Positions 17,042-24,826 of a stretch of DNA of 64,000 nt are shown here, piece by piece. Position 1 is the first letter of the stretch; every line of letters begins with the position of its first letter. The DNA is from Streptomyces shenzhenensis. Lineage in GTDB: Bacteria > Actinomycetota > Actinomycetes > Streptomycetales > Streptomycetaceae. The position numbers were made by a program, and so were the translations under genes. The notes beneath the pieces are model-generated. The model was not told where the DNA came from. It saw only the letters and a program-made list of their open reading frames with translations, and did not search any database. The stretch is taken from assembly GCF_021462265.1 (NCBI RefSeq), contig NZ_JAJONF010000014.1, forward strand, positions 1 through 64,000, in the 5' to 3' direction.

Positions 17042-18025
17042 TCACGACGTCGCACTCCGCCCGCCGCCGGCATAGGACCGGCACCGGTCGGTGCCGTGCG
17101 CCAGCCATCCGGCGATGGCCTCGGCGATCGGCTGACCGGTGTCCATCTCGACGAACCCGAACTGGCCCGACTGGTTGCACTCCAGGAACCACCAGATGCC
17201 GTCCGCGTCCTCCGCGAAGTCGAAGGCACCGTAAGCCAGTCCGGCATCCTTCAGGTACGTGCGGACCGCCTCGGCCACGCGCGGCGGCACCTCCGCCTCC
17301 CGCCAGGGAGAGTCGGACGGCGCGAACCGGACGTCCACGTCGTCGGGGTGGGCGTCCGGGCGCACCGGCTTGCGGGCCGCCAGCAGCCGCTCGCCGACCA
17401 CCGTCAGCCGGATGTCGGACCGTTTGGCGACCCGCCGCTGCAAGAGCGTCGGGCCGAACGCCACCGCCGCGAAGTCGGTGTCCGGCGCCACCCGGCTGGT
17501 GGGCACCGCCCGCGGCGGCTCCTGCGGATGCGCGCCCGACACCGGCTTGACCACGAGGTCCGGGAACCGCTCCGCGAACTCCCGGGCCGCCTGCGGAAAC
17601 GTGGTGATCAGCGTCGCGGGCACGGCGAGCCCGCTGCGCTGGGCCAGCCGCAGCTGCCACGGCTTGTGGCGGGCCTGGCGGGCCGCGTCCGGATGGTTCA
17701 TCCAGCGCGCCTCGGTCCCGCGCAGCATGCCGTACAGCGCCTGCGCGGACTCCTCGGTCAGCCAGGCCGACGGCTGCGCGGCCCGGGCGGCTGCCACCCC
17801 CGGCCTGCGCACCCAGATGGAGCGCAGGCCGTCGACGCTCACCAGGCGACCGTTCACGGACAGATGCCCGCGGCTGACTCCCTGCACATACTCGCCCGAC
17901 AGGGCCACACCGCTGGTCAGATCGGCAGGATCGAGGCGGACGACGGGCACTCCGGCCTCGTGCAGCCGGAGGACCACCATGTCCGCCGTCACGTCCTCGT
18001 CACTGGTCAGGATGAGCACGGTCAT
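17042..18025 (-). CDS. tgmB: ATP-grasp ribosomal peptide maturase (graspetide ligase)
   Basis: A 327-residue ATP-grasp ligase of the MvdD/TgmB group. It has an N-terminal pre-ATP-grasp domain (MTVLILTSDEDVTADMVV, with SIWVRRPG), a central nucleotide-binding part with LVVKPVSGAHPQ, and the metal-binding C-terminal strand WWFLECNQSGQFGFVEMDTG with the Glu-X-Asn pair. These enzymes activate Asp/Glu side chains of a precursor peptide as acyl phosphates and join them to Thr/Ser or Lys, making ester or amide macrocycles. The precursor gene lies 15 bp upstream. The start is the ATG at 18025. Family is firm; ring pattern is unknown. Confidence 0.92.
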   Translation of the reverse strand: MTVLILTSDEDVTADMVVLRLHEAGVPVVRLDPADLTSGVALSGEYVQGVSRGHLSVNGRLVSVDGLRSIWVRRPGVAAARAAQPSAWLTEESAQALYGMLRGTEARWMNHPDAARQARHKPWQLRLAQRSGLAVPATLITTFPQAAREFAERFPDLVVKPVSGAHPQEPPRAVPTSRVAPDTDFAAVAFGPTLLQRRVAKRSDIRLTVVGERLLAARKPVRPDAHPDDVDVRFAPSDSPWREAEVPPRVAEAVRTYLKDAGLAYGAFDFAEDADGIWWFLECNQSGQFGFVEMDTGQPIAEAIAGWLAHGTDRCRSYAGGGRSATS

Positions 18026-18040
18026 CGTGAAGGTCCGCGA

Positions 18041-18232
18041 TCAGTCGTCGAAGTGCGTCTTGGAGCCCGCCGTGGACGTCGTGGTCCCCAGGGCTCTGAG
18101 CGTTGCGTGATCGGTGGCTGCGATCCGGCCATCGTGGAGAACGTTCAACTGCAGTCCGGAGTCATACGCGTACGGAGTGGTGACGTCCAACTGCACTGCA
18201 GGGCGTGCGTAGTTGAGCGCGAACGGTTGCAT
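18041..18232 (-). CDS. tgmA: graspetide precursor peptide
   Basis: The peptide has 63 residues if started at the ATG at 18232, which has GGGAGAGACC directly upstream; an in-frame start at 18262 lacks such a site. The leader has the family motif MQPFALNYARPAVQLD, then YAYDSGLQLNVLHDGRIAA. The C-terminal core ATDHATLRALGTTTSTAGSK followed by THFDD offers several Thr/Ser acceptors and two terminal Asp donors. This fits ester crosslinks made by the adjacent ATP-grasp ligase. A TATAAG-like -10 hexamer lies at 18262-18267 on the minus strand. No protease or exporter gene adjoins it. Confidence 0.85.
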   Translation of the reverse strand: MQPFALNYARPAVQLDVTTPYAYDSGLQLNVLHDGRIAATDHATLRALGTTTSTAGSKTHFDD

Positions 18233-18398
18233 GGTCTCTCCCTGTTTCGTTCTTCCATGCACTTATACGATTCGAACGCGTGGTTGGTTTCCTTACTCTG
18301 CGTAATCTCAGCCCGAATTAAGGGCTTGTTAAGGGAGAAACGGCGAATCGCTCCCGCACGTGGCCGATTTCACATTCCCAGCCCGGCGGGTGGTCGCA

Positions 18399-19265
18399 TC
18401 ACTTGTCCGTGTAATTCCGGGATGTCGCCAAAGCCTGTTCGGCATAACTCCGTCCGAAGAGCGCGGCATGCACCAGCAGCGGGAACAACTGATGCAGGCC
18501 GATCCGTTCCGTCCAGCCGTCGGCCAGCGGGGCCGCCTCCTGATAACTCCCCACGATCCGGTCGAGATATGGGCAGCCGAAGAGGCGGAGCATCGCGAGG
18601 TCGGTCTCCCGGTGCCCGCCGTGCGCGGCCGGGTCGATCAGCCGGACCCTGCCGTCGGCGCCCCACAGGACATTGCCGCTCCACAGGTCGCCGTGCAGCC
18701 GGGCGGGCGGCTCGGGCGGCCCCGCGAGCTCCGGCAGCCGCTCGCAGACCCGCTCGACCACGGCGGCCTCGCCCGGCCGCAGACACCCCTGGTCGACGGC
18801 CTCGCGCAGATAGGGCAGTACCCGGTGCTCGGCGTACCAGTGCGGCCAGTCGGTGCCGGGTTCGTTGCGCATCGGGGCGAGACCGATCCAGGCGTCGCGC
18901 GGACCGTCCGGCGGGGCGGCCCCGAAAGCCGGGGCGCCGGCCGCGTGCAGGGCGGCCAGCGCGCGCCCGAAGCGCGTCGCCGCCTCGGGGTCCGGGCGCC
19001 CGGTGGGGACCAGCTCGGTCACCATCCACCGCTCGTCGTGCCCGAGCACCTGCGGCACCGGCACCGCCCGGGCAGCGGCCAGCCAGCGCAGCCCGGCCAC
19101 CTCGGCCCGCACCGCCCCGGGACCGTCGCCGCGCTTGACCATGACCGCGGGGCCGCCCGCGAGAGTCACCTCCGTCAGAGCGCCCGACCGCGCCCGCTCA
19201 CCGGAAACCGGCCGCCCGGTGAGCCGGGCGGCCACCGCACCCGGACCCTCGCCGCGGCCGATCAC
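18399..19265 (-). CDS. fructosamine kinase family protein
   Basis: A 288-residue kinase of the FN3K/ketosamine-3-kinase group within the APH-like fold. The catalytic loop is ARLHGDLWSGNVLWGADG and the metal-binding strand is RLIDPAAHGGHRETDLAMLR. An N-terminal lobe has the Lys in PAVMVKRGDGPGAV. Family members phosphorylate ketosamines made by protein or amine glycation so that they decompose. The long frame continues upstream, but the GTG at 19265 gives the family length. Divergent from the GH43 gene with a 385-bp gap. Confidence 0.88.
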   Translation of the reverse strand: MIGRGEGPGAVAARLTGRPVSGERARSGALTEVTLAGGPAVMVKRGDGPGAVRAEVAGLRWLAAARAVPVPQVLGHDERWMVTELVPTGRPDPEAATRFGRALAALHAAGAPAFGAAPPDGPRDAWIGLAPMRNEPGTDWPHWYAEHRVLPYLREAVDQGCLRPGEAAVVERVCERLPELAGPPEPPARLHGDLWSGNVLWGADGRVRLIDPAAHGGHRETDLAMLRLFGCPYLDRIVGSYQEAAPLADGWTERIGLHQLFPLLVHAALFGRSYAEQALATSRNYTDK

Positions 19266-19561
19266 GCCCACCAGGGTACGTGCGGACGCGATCCGGGCCC
19301 CGGCCGCAGCACGGCCCGCACCGCGTCCCGGAACGGCGGCGCGGCCCGGCGGTACCCGGCGGGGCGTGACGGTGACCGCACCGGTCATCACGCCGACGGG
19401 GAGGGCGAGCCGGCGGCGGGGGAGGCGGCCGGGCGTGTTCTCCGCCCGCCGGATCGCCGGCCCGCCGCCCGCTCGCCGCCGCGGCTCCCGGCCGGCGTCG
19501 GCGGCCCTCGCTCTCCCGGCGCACACAGTGAATTCTCAGTAACTCCCTTGTCACTCAAGCA

Positions 19562-19590
19562 TTGACGCGCACCACGCGCCCCCCTAGTTT
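19562..19590 (+). promoter_or_regulatory. promoter of the GH43 gene
   Basis: TTGACG and TAGTTT are separated by exactly 17 bp, a good match to the vegetative HrdB-type consensus, and lie about 60 bp before the ATG at 19651. Just downstream is TCGG-TTTT-CCGA with GGTT/AACC arms (19595-19609), which may be an operator. The remainder of 19266-19650 shows no gene. Confidence 0.6.
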
Positions 19591-19650
19591 CTGATCGGTT
19601 TTCCGAACCACGTCCGAAATCCCGGACATTCCCCCTCGTCTGGAGCGCGC

Positions 19651-21039
19651 ATGACCGGTACCCCCCTGTCCCGCCGTCACTTCCTCGGTGCGGCCATGAC
19701 CGTCCCCCTCGCCGCCTCCGGTGCCCTCGCCCTCGGCGCCGGACCCGCGCACGCGGCCGCCAACTCGGCCTACGTGATGTGCTACTTCACCGAGTCCCCC
19801 GACATGCTCGCCGCCAACTACGGCCTGCACCTGGCCGTCAGCACCGACGGCCTCCAGTGGACCCCGCTCAACCAGAACAACCCCGTCGCCACCCCCACCG
19901 CGGGCTCCCTCGGCCTGCGCGACCCCTTCATCCTGCGCAAGCAGGACGGCACCTTCGTGGTGCTCGCCACCGACCTGTACGGCACCGACTGGAGCTACGT
20001 CAGCCAGTACGTCCACGTCTGGGACTCCACCGACCTGCGCACCTTCACCGGCTACCGGCGGATGAAGCTGCACGACATGGACACCCACGCCTGGGCGCCC
20101 GAGGCCTTCTGGGACGCCGGACGCGGCACGTACGGCGTCATCTACTCCGCCGTCAACAGCAGCGGCCACAACGTCATCATGATCAACTACACCGGCGACT
20201 TCGTCACCGCCGGCGAGCCCCAGGTCTTCTTCGACCCCGGCTACGACGTCATCGACGGTGACCTCGCGGTCGGCGTCAACGGCGTCAACTACCTGTACTT
20301 CAAGAAGAACTCGACGCTCGTCGGCGCCCGCTCCGCCGCACTGGACCCAGGCAGTTTCAAGGAGTTCAGCACGGCCGTCTCACACAACGGCACCGAGGCC
20401 CCGGAACTGGTCAAGTCCCTCACCTCCAGCTCCACCTGGTACCTCTGGGGCGACACCTGGGACCCCAACGGCGTCTTCTACGCCTGGCAGACCAGCGACC
20501 TGTCCGCCGGCACCTGGACCGCCCTCGACCAGAAGACCTACACCCAGCCGCTCAACTCCAAGCACTGCGGCATCCAGCCCATCACCTCGACCGAGTACGA
20601 CAACCTCGTCGCCCAGTGGGGCACCCCCGCCTGGAACCGGCTGAAGTCCTACAACTACCCGGCCAGATACGTCCGGCACAGCGACTACATCGGCCGGATC
20701 GACCCGTACGCCTTCGACCCGTACACCGACGGCATGTGGAAGCTGGTCCCCGGCCTCGCCGACAGCGGGGGCGTGTCCTTCCAGTCGGTGAACTACCCGA
20801 CCCGCTACCTGCGCCACTACGACTACCAGCTGCGACTCGACGAGAACGACAGCACCACCACGTTCGCCCAGGACGCCACGTTCTACCGGACGGCCGGTCT
20901 CGCCGACTCCTCGTGGTCCTCGTTCCGCTCGTACAACTACCCGACGCGCTACATCCGCCACTCCGACTACGTCCTGCGCATCGACCCCGTCTCGACGAGC
21001 ACGGACCAGGCTGACGCCACCTTCCACGTCGGCTACTGA
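19651..21039 (+). CDS. Tat-exported GH43-type glycosidase with C-terminal AbfB arabinose-binding domain
   Basis: The product has 462 residues. The Tat signal is SRRHFLGAAM with cleavage after AHA. Residues about 38-330 form a five-bladed propeller of GH43 type with LRDPFILRKQDGTFVVLATD and HAWAPEAFWD supplying the expected acidic residues. Residues about 335-462 are an AbfB (CBM42) domain with three repeats of the type YNYPARYVRHSDYIGRID. This fits an extracellular arabinofuranosidase or related hemicellulase. It lies 3.7 kb from the GH51/GH27 operon, which suggests a shared carbon source. Confidence 0.87.
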   Translation: MTGTPLSRRHFLGAAMTVPLAASGALALGAGPAHAAANSAYVMCYFTESPDMLAANYGLHLAVSTDGLQWTPLNQNNPVATPTAGSLGLRDPFILRKQDGTFVVLATDLYGTDWSYVSQYVHVWDSTDLRTFTGYRRMKLHDMDTHAWAPEAFWDAGRGTYGVIYSAVNSSGHNVIMINYTGDFVTAGEPQVFFDPGYDVIDGDLAVGVNGVNYLYFKKNSTLVGARSAALDPGSFKEFSTAVSHNGTEAPELVKSLTSSSTWYLWGDTWDPNGVFYAWQTSDLSAGTWTALDQKTYTQPLNSKHCGIQPITSTEYDNLVAQWGTPAWNRLKSYNYPARYVRHSDYIGRIDPYAFDPYTDGMWKLVPGLADSGGVSFQSVNYPTRYLRHYDYQLRLDENDSTTTFAQDATFYRTAGLADSSWSSFRSYNYPTRYIRHSDYVLRIDPVSTSTDQADATFHVGY

Positions 21040-21274
21040 CACCCCGGCGGGCCCCTCGTGCGGCGACACGCCGACGGCGGGCCCACGACCGTCCGAATGG
21101 CGGCGCGCCCGCGTACCGGATTGACCCAGCCGGGCGGTGTTGGGCGTGTCGGCGCCACGGATGGGCGGTCTGGATGGTGCGCGTCGCGGCGCTGGCTGAC
21201 GGTGGTTCATGTCGGGGCCGGGTCGTTACAGCTGATGGAGTATCGGCGCCCGGCCGCGGCGGAAGGACATCGAG

Positions 21275-21694
21275 ATGCGTTCTGCCCGCATGATCCTCGC
21301 GACGACGGCGGCCACCGCGGTCCTCGCGTTCTCGGCCCCCGTGGCCCAGGCCGCGGTCGCGGCGGACGGAGGCCGTGACGACTCTTCCTACAACAGCAAC
21401 ACAAACAGCAACAGCAACAGCAAGTTCGACCCGGAGACCTACAAGGGCCAGGACGACCAGGGAGGCAAGGGAGACCAGGGAGGCAAGCAGGACCAGGGAG
21501 GCAAGGGGAAGGACGAGGGCGGCTCGTCCTGGGGCGACGACGAGGAGAGCGACCGGCCGCACGGCGGCATGCACACCGGTGGCGGCGGCCTCGCCACGCC
21601 CGGCGTCACCGCCGGCGGGCTGGCCGTCCTCGGCGTGGCGGCCACCGGTGCCTACGCGCTGCGGCGCAGGAGAGTCACCGGGCCCGTGTCCTGA
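21275..21694 (+). CDS. secreted Gly/Asp-rich surface protein, probable sortase substrate
   Basis: The product has 139 residues: a signal peptide (about 1-27, ending AQAAVA), a hydrophilic Asn/Ser/Gly/Asp-rich body with three DQGGK repeats, then PHGGMHTGGGGLATPG, a hydrophobic helix (VTAGGLAVLGVAATGAYAL) and the basic tail RRRR. This is a cell-wall sorting layout, but no canonical LPXTG or LAXTG is present. The sortase gene begins 110 bp downstream, on the same strand. Start ATG follows CGGAAGGACATCGAG. Confidence 0.75.
   Translation: MRSARMILATTAATAVLAFSAPVAQAAVAADGGRDDSSYNSNTNSNSNSKFDPETYKGQDDQGGKGDQGGKQDQGGKGKDEGGSSWGDDEESDRPHGGMHTGGGGLATPGVTAGGLAVLGVAATGAYALRRRRVTGPVS
21455..21508 (+). 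repeat. three 18-bp tandem repeats inside the surface protein gene
   Basis: GACCAGGGAGGCAAG recurs at 21455, 21473 and 21491, each followed by a variable codon. The period is 18 bp, so copy-number change would keep the frame and alter the length of the DQGGK spacer by six residues per unit. Confidence 0.85.
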
Positions 21695-21804
21695 TGGGCC
21701 TGTGCATACGGAGGCCGCAGTGCCGTCGGCGCTCCACACGCCGCCGGTACCGCGGCCCCTGTGTACCGCCCTCCCGCCGCCGTGCTCCAGAAAGGTGACC
21801 TCCG

Positions 21805-22479
21805 ATGGCAGCTGGTCCCACCCCGAACCCCGACGGACCGGACGGCCGAAACGGCCCCGGCAGCCCCCGGCGCGGCGGAACGCTGCCCGTGTGGGGCATT
21901 GCCGTCCTGCTCCTGGCCGTGGCGCTGATCGCCGGACGCCCGGGCGGCTCCGACGCCACCGGCACCAGCCCTCCCGTGGGTACGGACGCCGCCCCCTCGG
22001 CCGACCCGCGCCGGTCCGGCGCGGCGCTGCCGCGGTCCGCGCCGACCCGCCTGCTCATCCCGAAGATCGCCGTCGACGCCCCCTTCACCGTCCTCACCAT
22101 GGGCTCCACCGGCGAGCTCGACCCCCCGCCGGCCGACAACACCAACCTCGTCGGCTGGTACTCCGGGGGCGCGGCGCCCGGCGAGGAGGGCACCGCGATC
22201 ATCGCCGGCCACGTCGACACCACGACGGCGGCGGCGGTCTTCGCCAGGCTGGACCGACTGGAGCGCGGCGACCGCTTCACGGTGAGCCGGGCCGACGGCA
22301 CGGACGCGGCCTTCGTGGTCGACGACACCGACACCTTCGCCAAGGACGACTTCCCCAGCGACCGCGTCTACGCGGACACCCGCCGCCCCGAGGTACGCCT
22401 GATCACCTGCGCCGGCGACTACGACCACGACGCCAAGGACTACACCGAGAACCTGGTGGTCTTCGCCCACCTGGTCTGA
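21805..22479 (+). CDS. class F sortase
   Basis: A 224-residue membrane-anchored transpeptidase. One N-terminal transmembrane helix (LPVWGIAVLLLAVALIAG) precedes a linker and the sortase barrel starting RLLIPKIAVDAPF. The catalytic His is in IIAGHVDTTTAAAVF and the Cys in VRLITCAGDYDHDAKD. The usual YRxN segment that holds the catalytic Arg in many class E/F enzymes reads DYTENLVVFAH here, so the Arg should be checked by alignment. The gene follows a cell-wall-type protein gene, its likely substrate. ATG start with AAAGG upstream. Confidence 0.88.
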   Translation: MAAGPTPNPDGPDGRNGPGSPRRGGTLPVWGIAVLLLAVALIAGRPGGSDATGTSPPVGTDAAPSADPRRSGAALPRSAPTRLLIPKIAVDAPFTVLTMGSTGELDPPPADNTNLVGWYSGGAAPGEEGTAIIAGHVDTTTAAAVFARLDRLERGDRFTVSRADGTDAAFVVDDTDTFAKDDFPSDRVYADTRRPEVRLITCAGDYDHDAKDYTENLVVFAHLV

Positions 22480-22500
22480 CAGCGCACCGGTGCCGCCGGG

Positions 22501-23508
22501 TCAGCCACCCGTGGACTCCCGCACCACCAGCCGGAACGGACCGGCGAACTCCTCCCGCTCCCGCTCCGGCCCGCCCCCGTCGATACGGGCCGCCAGCAGG
22601 CCGACCGCGCGGTCGGCCATCAGGTCGTGGTCCGGGTCGACGGTGGACAGGGAGGGGACGAGGTACGCGCTCTCGTCGACGTTGTCGAAGCCGATCACCT
22701 TGACCTGGTCCGGCACCCGGACCCCGGCGTCGGCGAGCGCGCGCAGCACACCCATGGCCACGGTGTCCGTCACACAGAACACCCCGTCGAAGCCGGGGCC
22801 GTCCGCCATCCGCTGCCGGACGGCGCGGGCGGCCTCCCGCATGGTGAGGGACTCGGCGGTCACCACCAGCTCCGGGTCCGCAGGCAGCCCCGCTGCCGCG
22901 AGCGCCCGCAGATACCCGGCGTGCCGCAGGCTGGACACGTCGGCCTCACCGCCCAGCCGCCCGCACACGATGGCGATCCGCCGGCAGTGCCGCTCGACGA
23001 GATGGCGAGTCGCGGCCTGGGAGGCGGCCTCGTTCGGCATGGCGACATGGTCGACGGGCCCGCCGAAGATCCGCTCGCCGAGGATCACCACCGGATGGTC
23101 GACGTCGAGCGCGCCGACATCGGCCGGCCCCATGCCGACCGTGCTGAGGATGAGGCCGTCGTAGAGCCGGTTGCGGGACAGGGACAGGGCCGCCAGCTCG
23201 TTCTCACGGCGGGCGCCGGTCTGCTCGATGCTCACCCGCAGGCCGTGCCGGGCGGCCGCTGCGATGATCGAGGCGGCCAGCCGGCCGTAGTAGGGGCGGT
23301 TGATCTCGGGGACGGCCAGGCCGATGGTCCCGGTCCGGCCCTTGCGCAGGTTGCGGGCGGCCACGTTGACCCGGTAGCCGAGCCGGTCCATCGCCTCCAG
23401 GACGCGGTCCCGGGTGGCCGGGCGGACGTTGGGGTGTCCGTTGATCACGTTGGAGACGGTCATCGCCGACACCCCGGCGGCCTTCGCCACGTCCTGGATC
23501 GTCGCCAT
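22501..23508 (-). CDS. LacI-family transcriptional repressor
   Basis: A 335-residue regulator. The N-terminal HTH and hinge are MATIQDVAKAAGVSAMTVSN and RVLEAMDRLGYRVNVAARNL. A periplasmic-binding-protein-like effector domain follows (TIGLAVPEINRPYYGRLAA; FCVTDTVAMGVLRALADAGV). It is the third gene of a GH51-GH27-LacI operon with only two bases between the GH27 stop and this ATG, so it probably represses its own operon in response to arabinose-containing sugars. The presumed operator is at 26376-26400. Confidence 0.93.
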   Translation of the reverse strand: MATIQDVAKAAGVSAMTVSNVINGHPNVRPATRDRVLEAMDRLGYRVNVAARNLRKGRTGTIGLAVPEINRPYYGRLAASIIAAAARHGLRVSIEQTGARRENELAALSLSRNRLYDGLILSTVGMGPADVGALDVDHPVVILGERIFGGPVDHVAMPNEAASQAATRHLVERHCRRIAIVCGRLGGEADVSSLRHAGYLRALAAAGLPADPELVVTAESLTMREAARAVRQRMADGPGFDGVFCVTDTVAMGVLRALADAGVRVPDQVKVIGFDNVDESAYLVPSLSTVDPDHDLMADRAVGLLAARIDGGGPEREREEFAGPFRLVVRESTGG

Positions 23509-23510
23509 AC

Positions 23511-24809
23511 TCACTCCCGCCGGCTGTCGGCAAGACGATAGAGGGCGGCGCCGTGGGCGGGCAGCACGGGGGCCAGCCGCCGGCCGTCGTGGGCGGTGTC
23601 GGCGTGGGTCCACAGCTCCCGGACCCGGTCGCGGGAGGTGGCTCCGACGGACCCCAGCGGCACCTCGAAGCGCCGCTCCTCGTCGGCCAGTGAGAACACC
23701 GCCGCGTACCGGGTGTGCCCGTCGGTGTCCCGGGCGGTCCACAGCACCAGGTCCCGCTCCCGCAGCACCTCCCGGTTGCCGGTGCCGTGCCACAGGACGT
23801 CGAGGGCCTCGTCGTTGGTGAGCAGCGCGATGGTCTCCGGCGCGGAGGTGGGCAGGTCGCCGCCCATCATCAGCGGGGAGCGGGAGATCAGCCAGAGGGT
23901 GAGGAGGCTGACCTGCTCGGGGCGGGTGAGGGCGCACTGGCGGTCCGCGCCGCGCTCGGCGCGGATCCCGATGCGACCGAGCGGCAGCATGTCGGCGTCC
24001 GCCCAGCCCTGCTCGCCCTGCCACGGTGCCCAGCGGGCCATCCGCGCGAACTGCGCCTCGACGTCCTCCCAGCGGTCCCACAGGTCGTCGCAGACCCGCC
24101 ACATGGCCGCGTGCTCCCGCAGATGGTCCAGGCGGGCGAGGGACATGTCGGTGCCGGGGGACAGGCTCAGCTCGATGGCCTGCCCGCTGCGTCCGACGGC
24201 CCGCGCGTAGGCGGCGATGTCCCGCTCGTGGTACGGGAAGAGCATGTCGTCGGCCTTGACGAAGTCCACGCCCCAGGCGGCGAACTGGGCGACCTGGGCG
24301 TCGTAGTAGGCCTGGGCGCCGGGATGGTCGTGGTCCAGGCCGTAGTTGTCGGAGTTCCAGGGGCACACGGAGCCGGTGTCGGCCACGTCGGCGGCCGTGA
24401 ACCGTGTCCCGAGCACGGGCAGCCGGGCCTCGACCGCGCGCCGCGGGATGCCCCGCATGATGTGCAGCCCGAACCGCAGGCCCATGGCGTGCACCCGGGC
24501 GGCCAGCGGCCCGAACCCCGCCCCGCCCGCGGCGGAGGGGAACCTGTTGGGTGCGGGGAGCTGCCGGCCGTGGCCGTCGATGACGAGCGGGGCATCGGGG
24601 TTGTAGCCGTGGGCGCGGGCGGTCGGCTCGTACCACTGGATGTCGACGACGACGGTGTCCCAGCCGTGCGGGAGCAGGTGCTCGCGCATGAACTCCGCGT
24701 TGGCGAGGACCTCCTCCTCGGTGACGGTCGTGCCGTAGCAGTCCCAGCTGTTCCAGCCCATCGGCGGACGCAGGTGGCGGGCGGGCAGCGGACGCGCGGG
24801 TCGGGTCAT
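23511..24809 (-). CDS. GH27 glycosidase, probable beta-L-arabinopyranosidase (alpha-galactosidase family)
   Basis: A 432-residue intracellular (alpha/beta)8 enzyme with a C-terminal beta domain. Family landmarks are PPMGWNSWDCYG, the nucleophile strand GVDFVKADDML and the acid/base region MWRVCDDLWDRW. Classical alpha-galactosidases read LDDCW at the first substrate-binding strand; here it is VDIQW with Ile57 in place of the second Asp. That replacement is what distinguishes the S. avermitilis beta-L-arabinopyranosidase within GH27. With the GH51 arabinofuranosidase gene 17 bp upstream, arabinopyranosidase activity is the better guess. No signal peptide and no CBM13 are present, unlike some secreted homologues. 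Confidence 0.88.
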   Translation of the reverse strand: MTRPARPLPARHLRPPMGWNSWDCYGTTVTEEEVLANAEFMREHLLPHGWDTVVVDIQWYEPTARAHGYNPDAPLVIDGHGRQLPAPNRFPSAAGGAGFGPLAARVHAMGLRFGLHIMRGIPRRAVEARLPVLGTRFTAADVADTGSVCPWNSDNYGLDHDHPGAQAYYDAQVAQFAAWGVDFVKADDMLFPYHERDIAAYARAVGRSGQAIELSLSPGTDMSLARLDHLREHAAMWRVCDDLWDRWEDVEAQFARMARWAPWQGEQGWADADMLPLGRIGIRAERGADRQCALTRPEQVSLLTLWLISRSPLMMGGDLPTSAPETIALLTNDEALDVLWHGTGNREVLRERDLVLWTARDTDGHTRYAAVFSLADEERRFEVPLGSVGATSRDRVRELWTHADTAHDGRRLAPVLPAHGAALYRLADSRRE

Positions 24810-24826
24810 GTGCGCACTCCTGCGGG

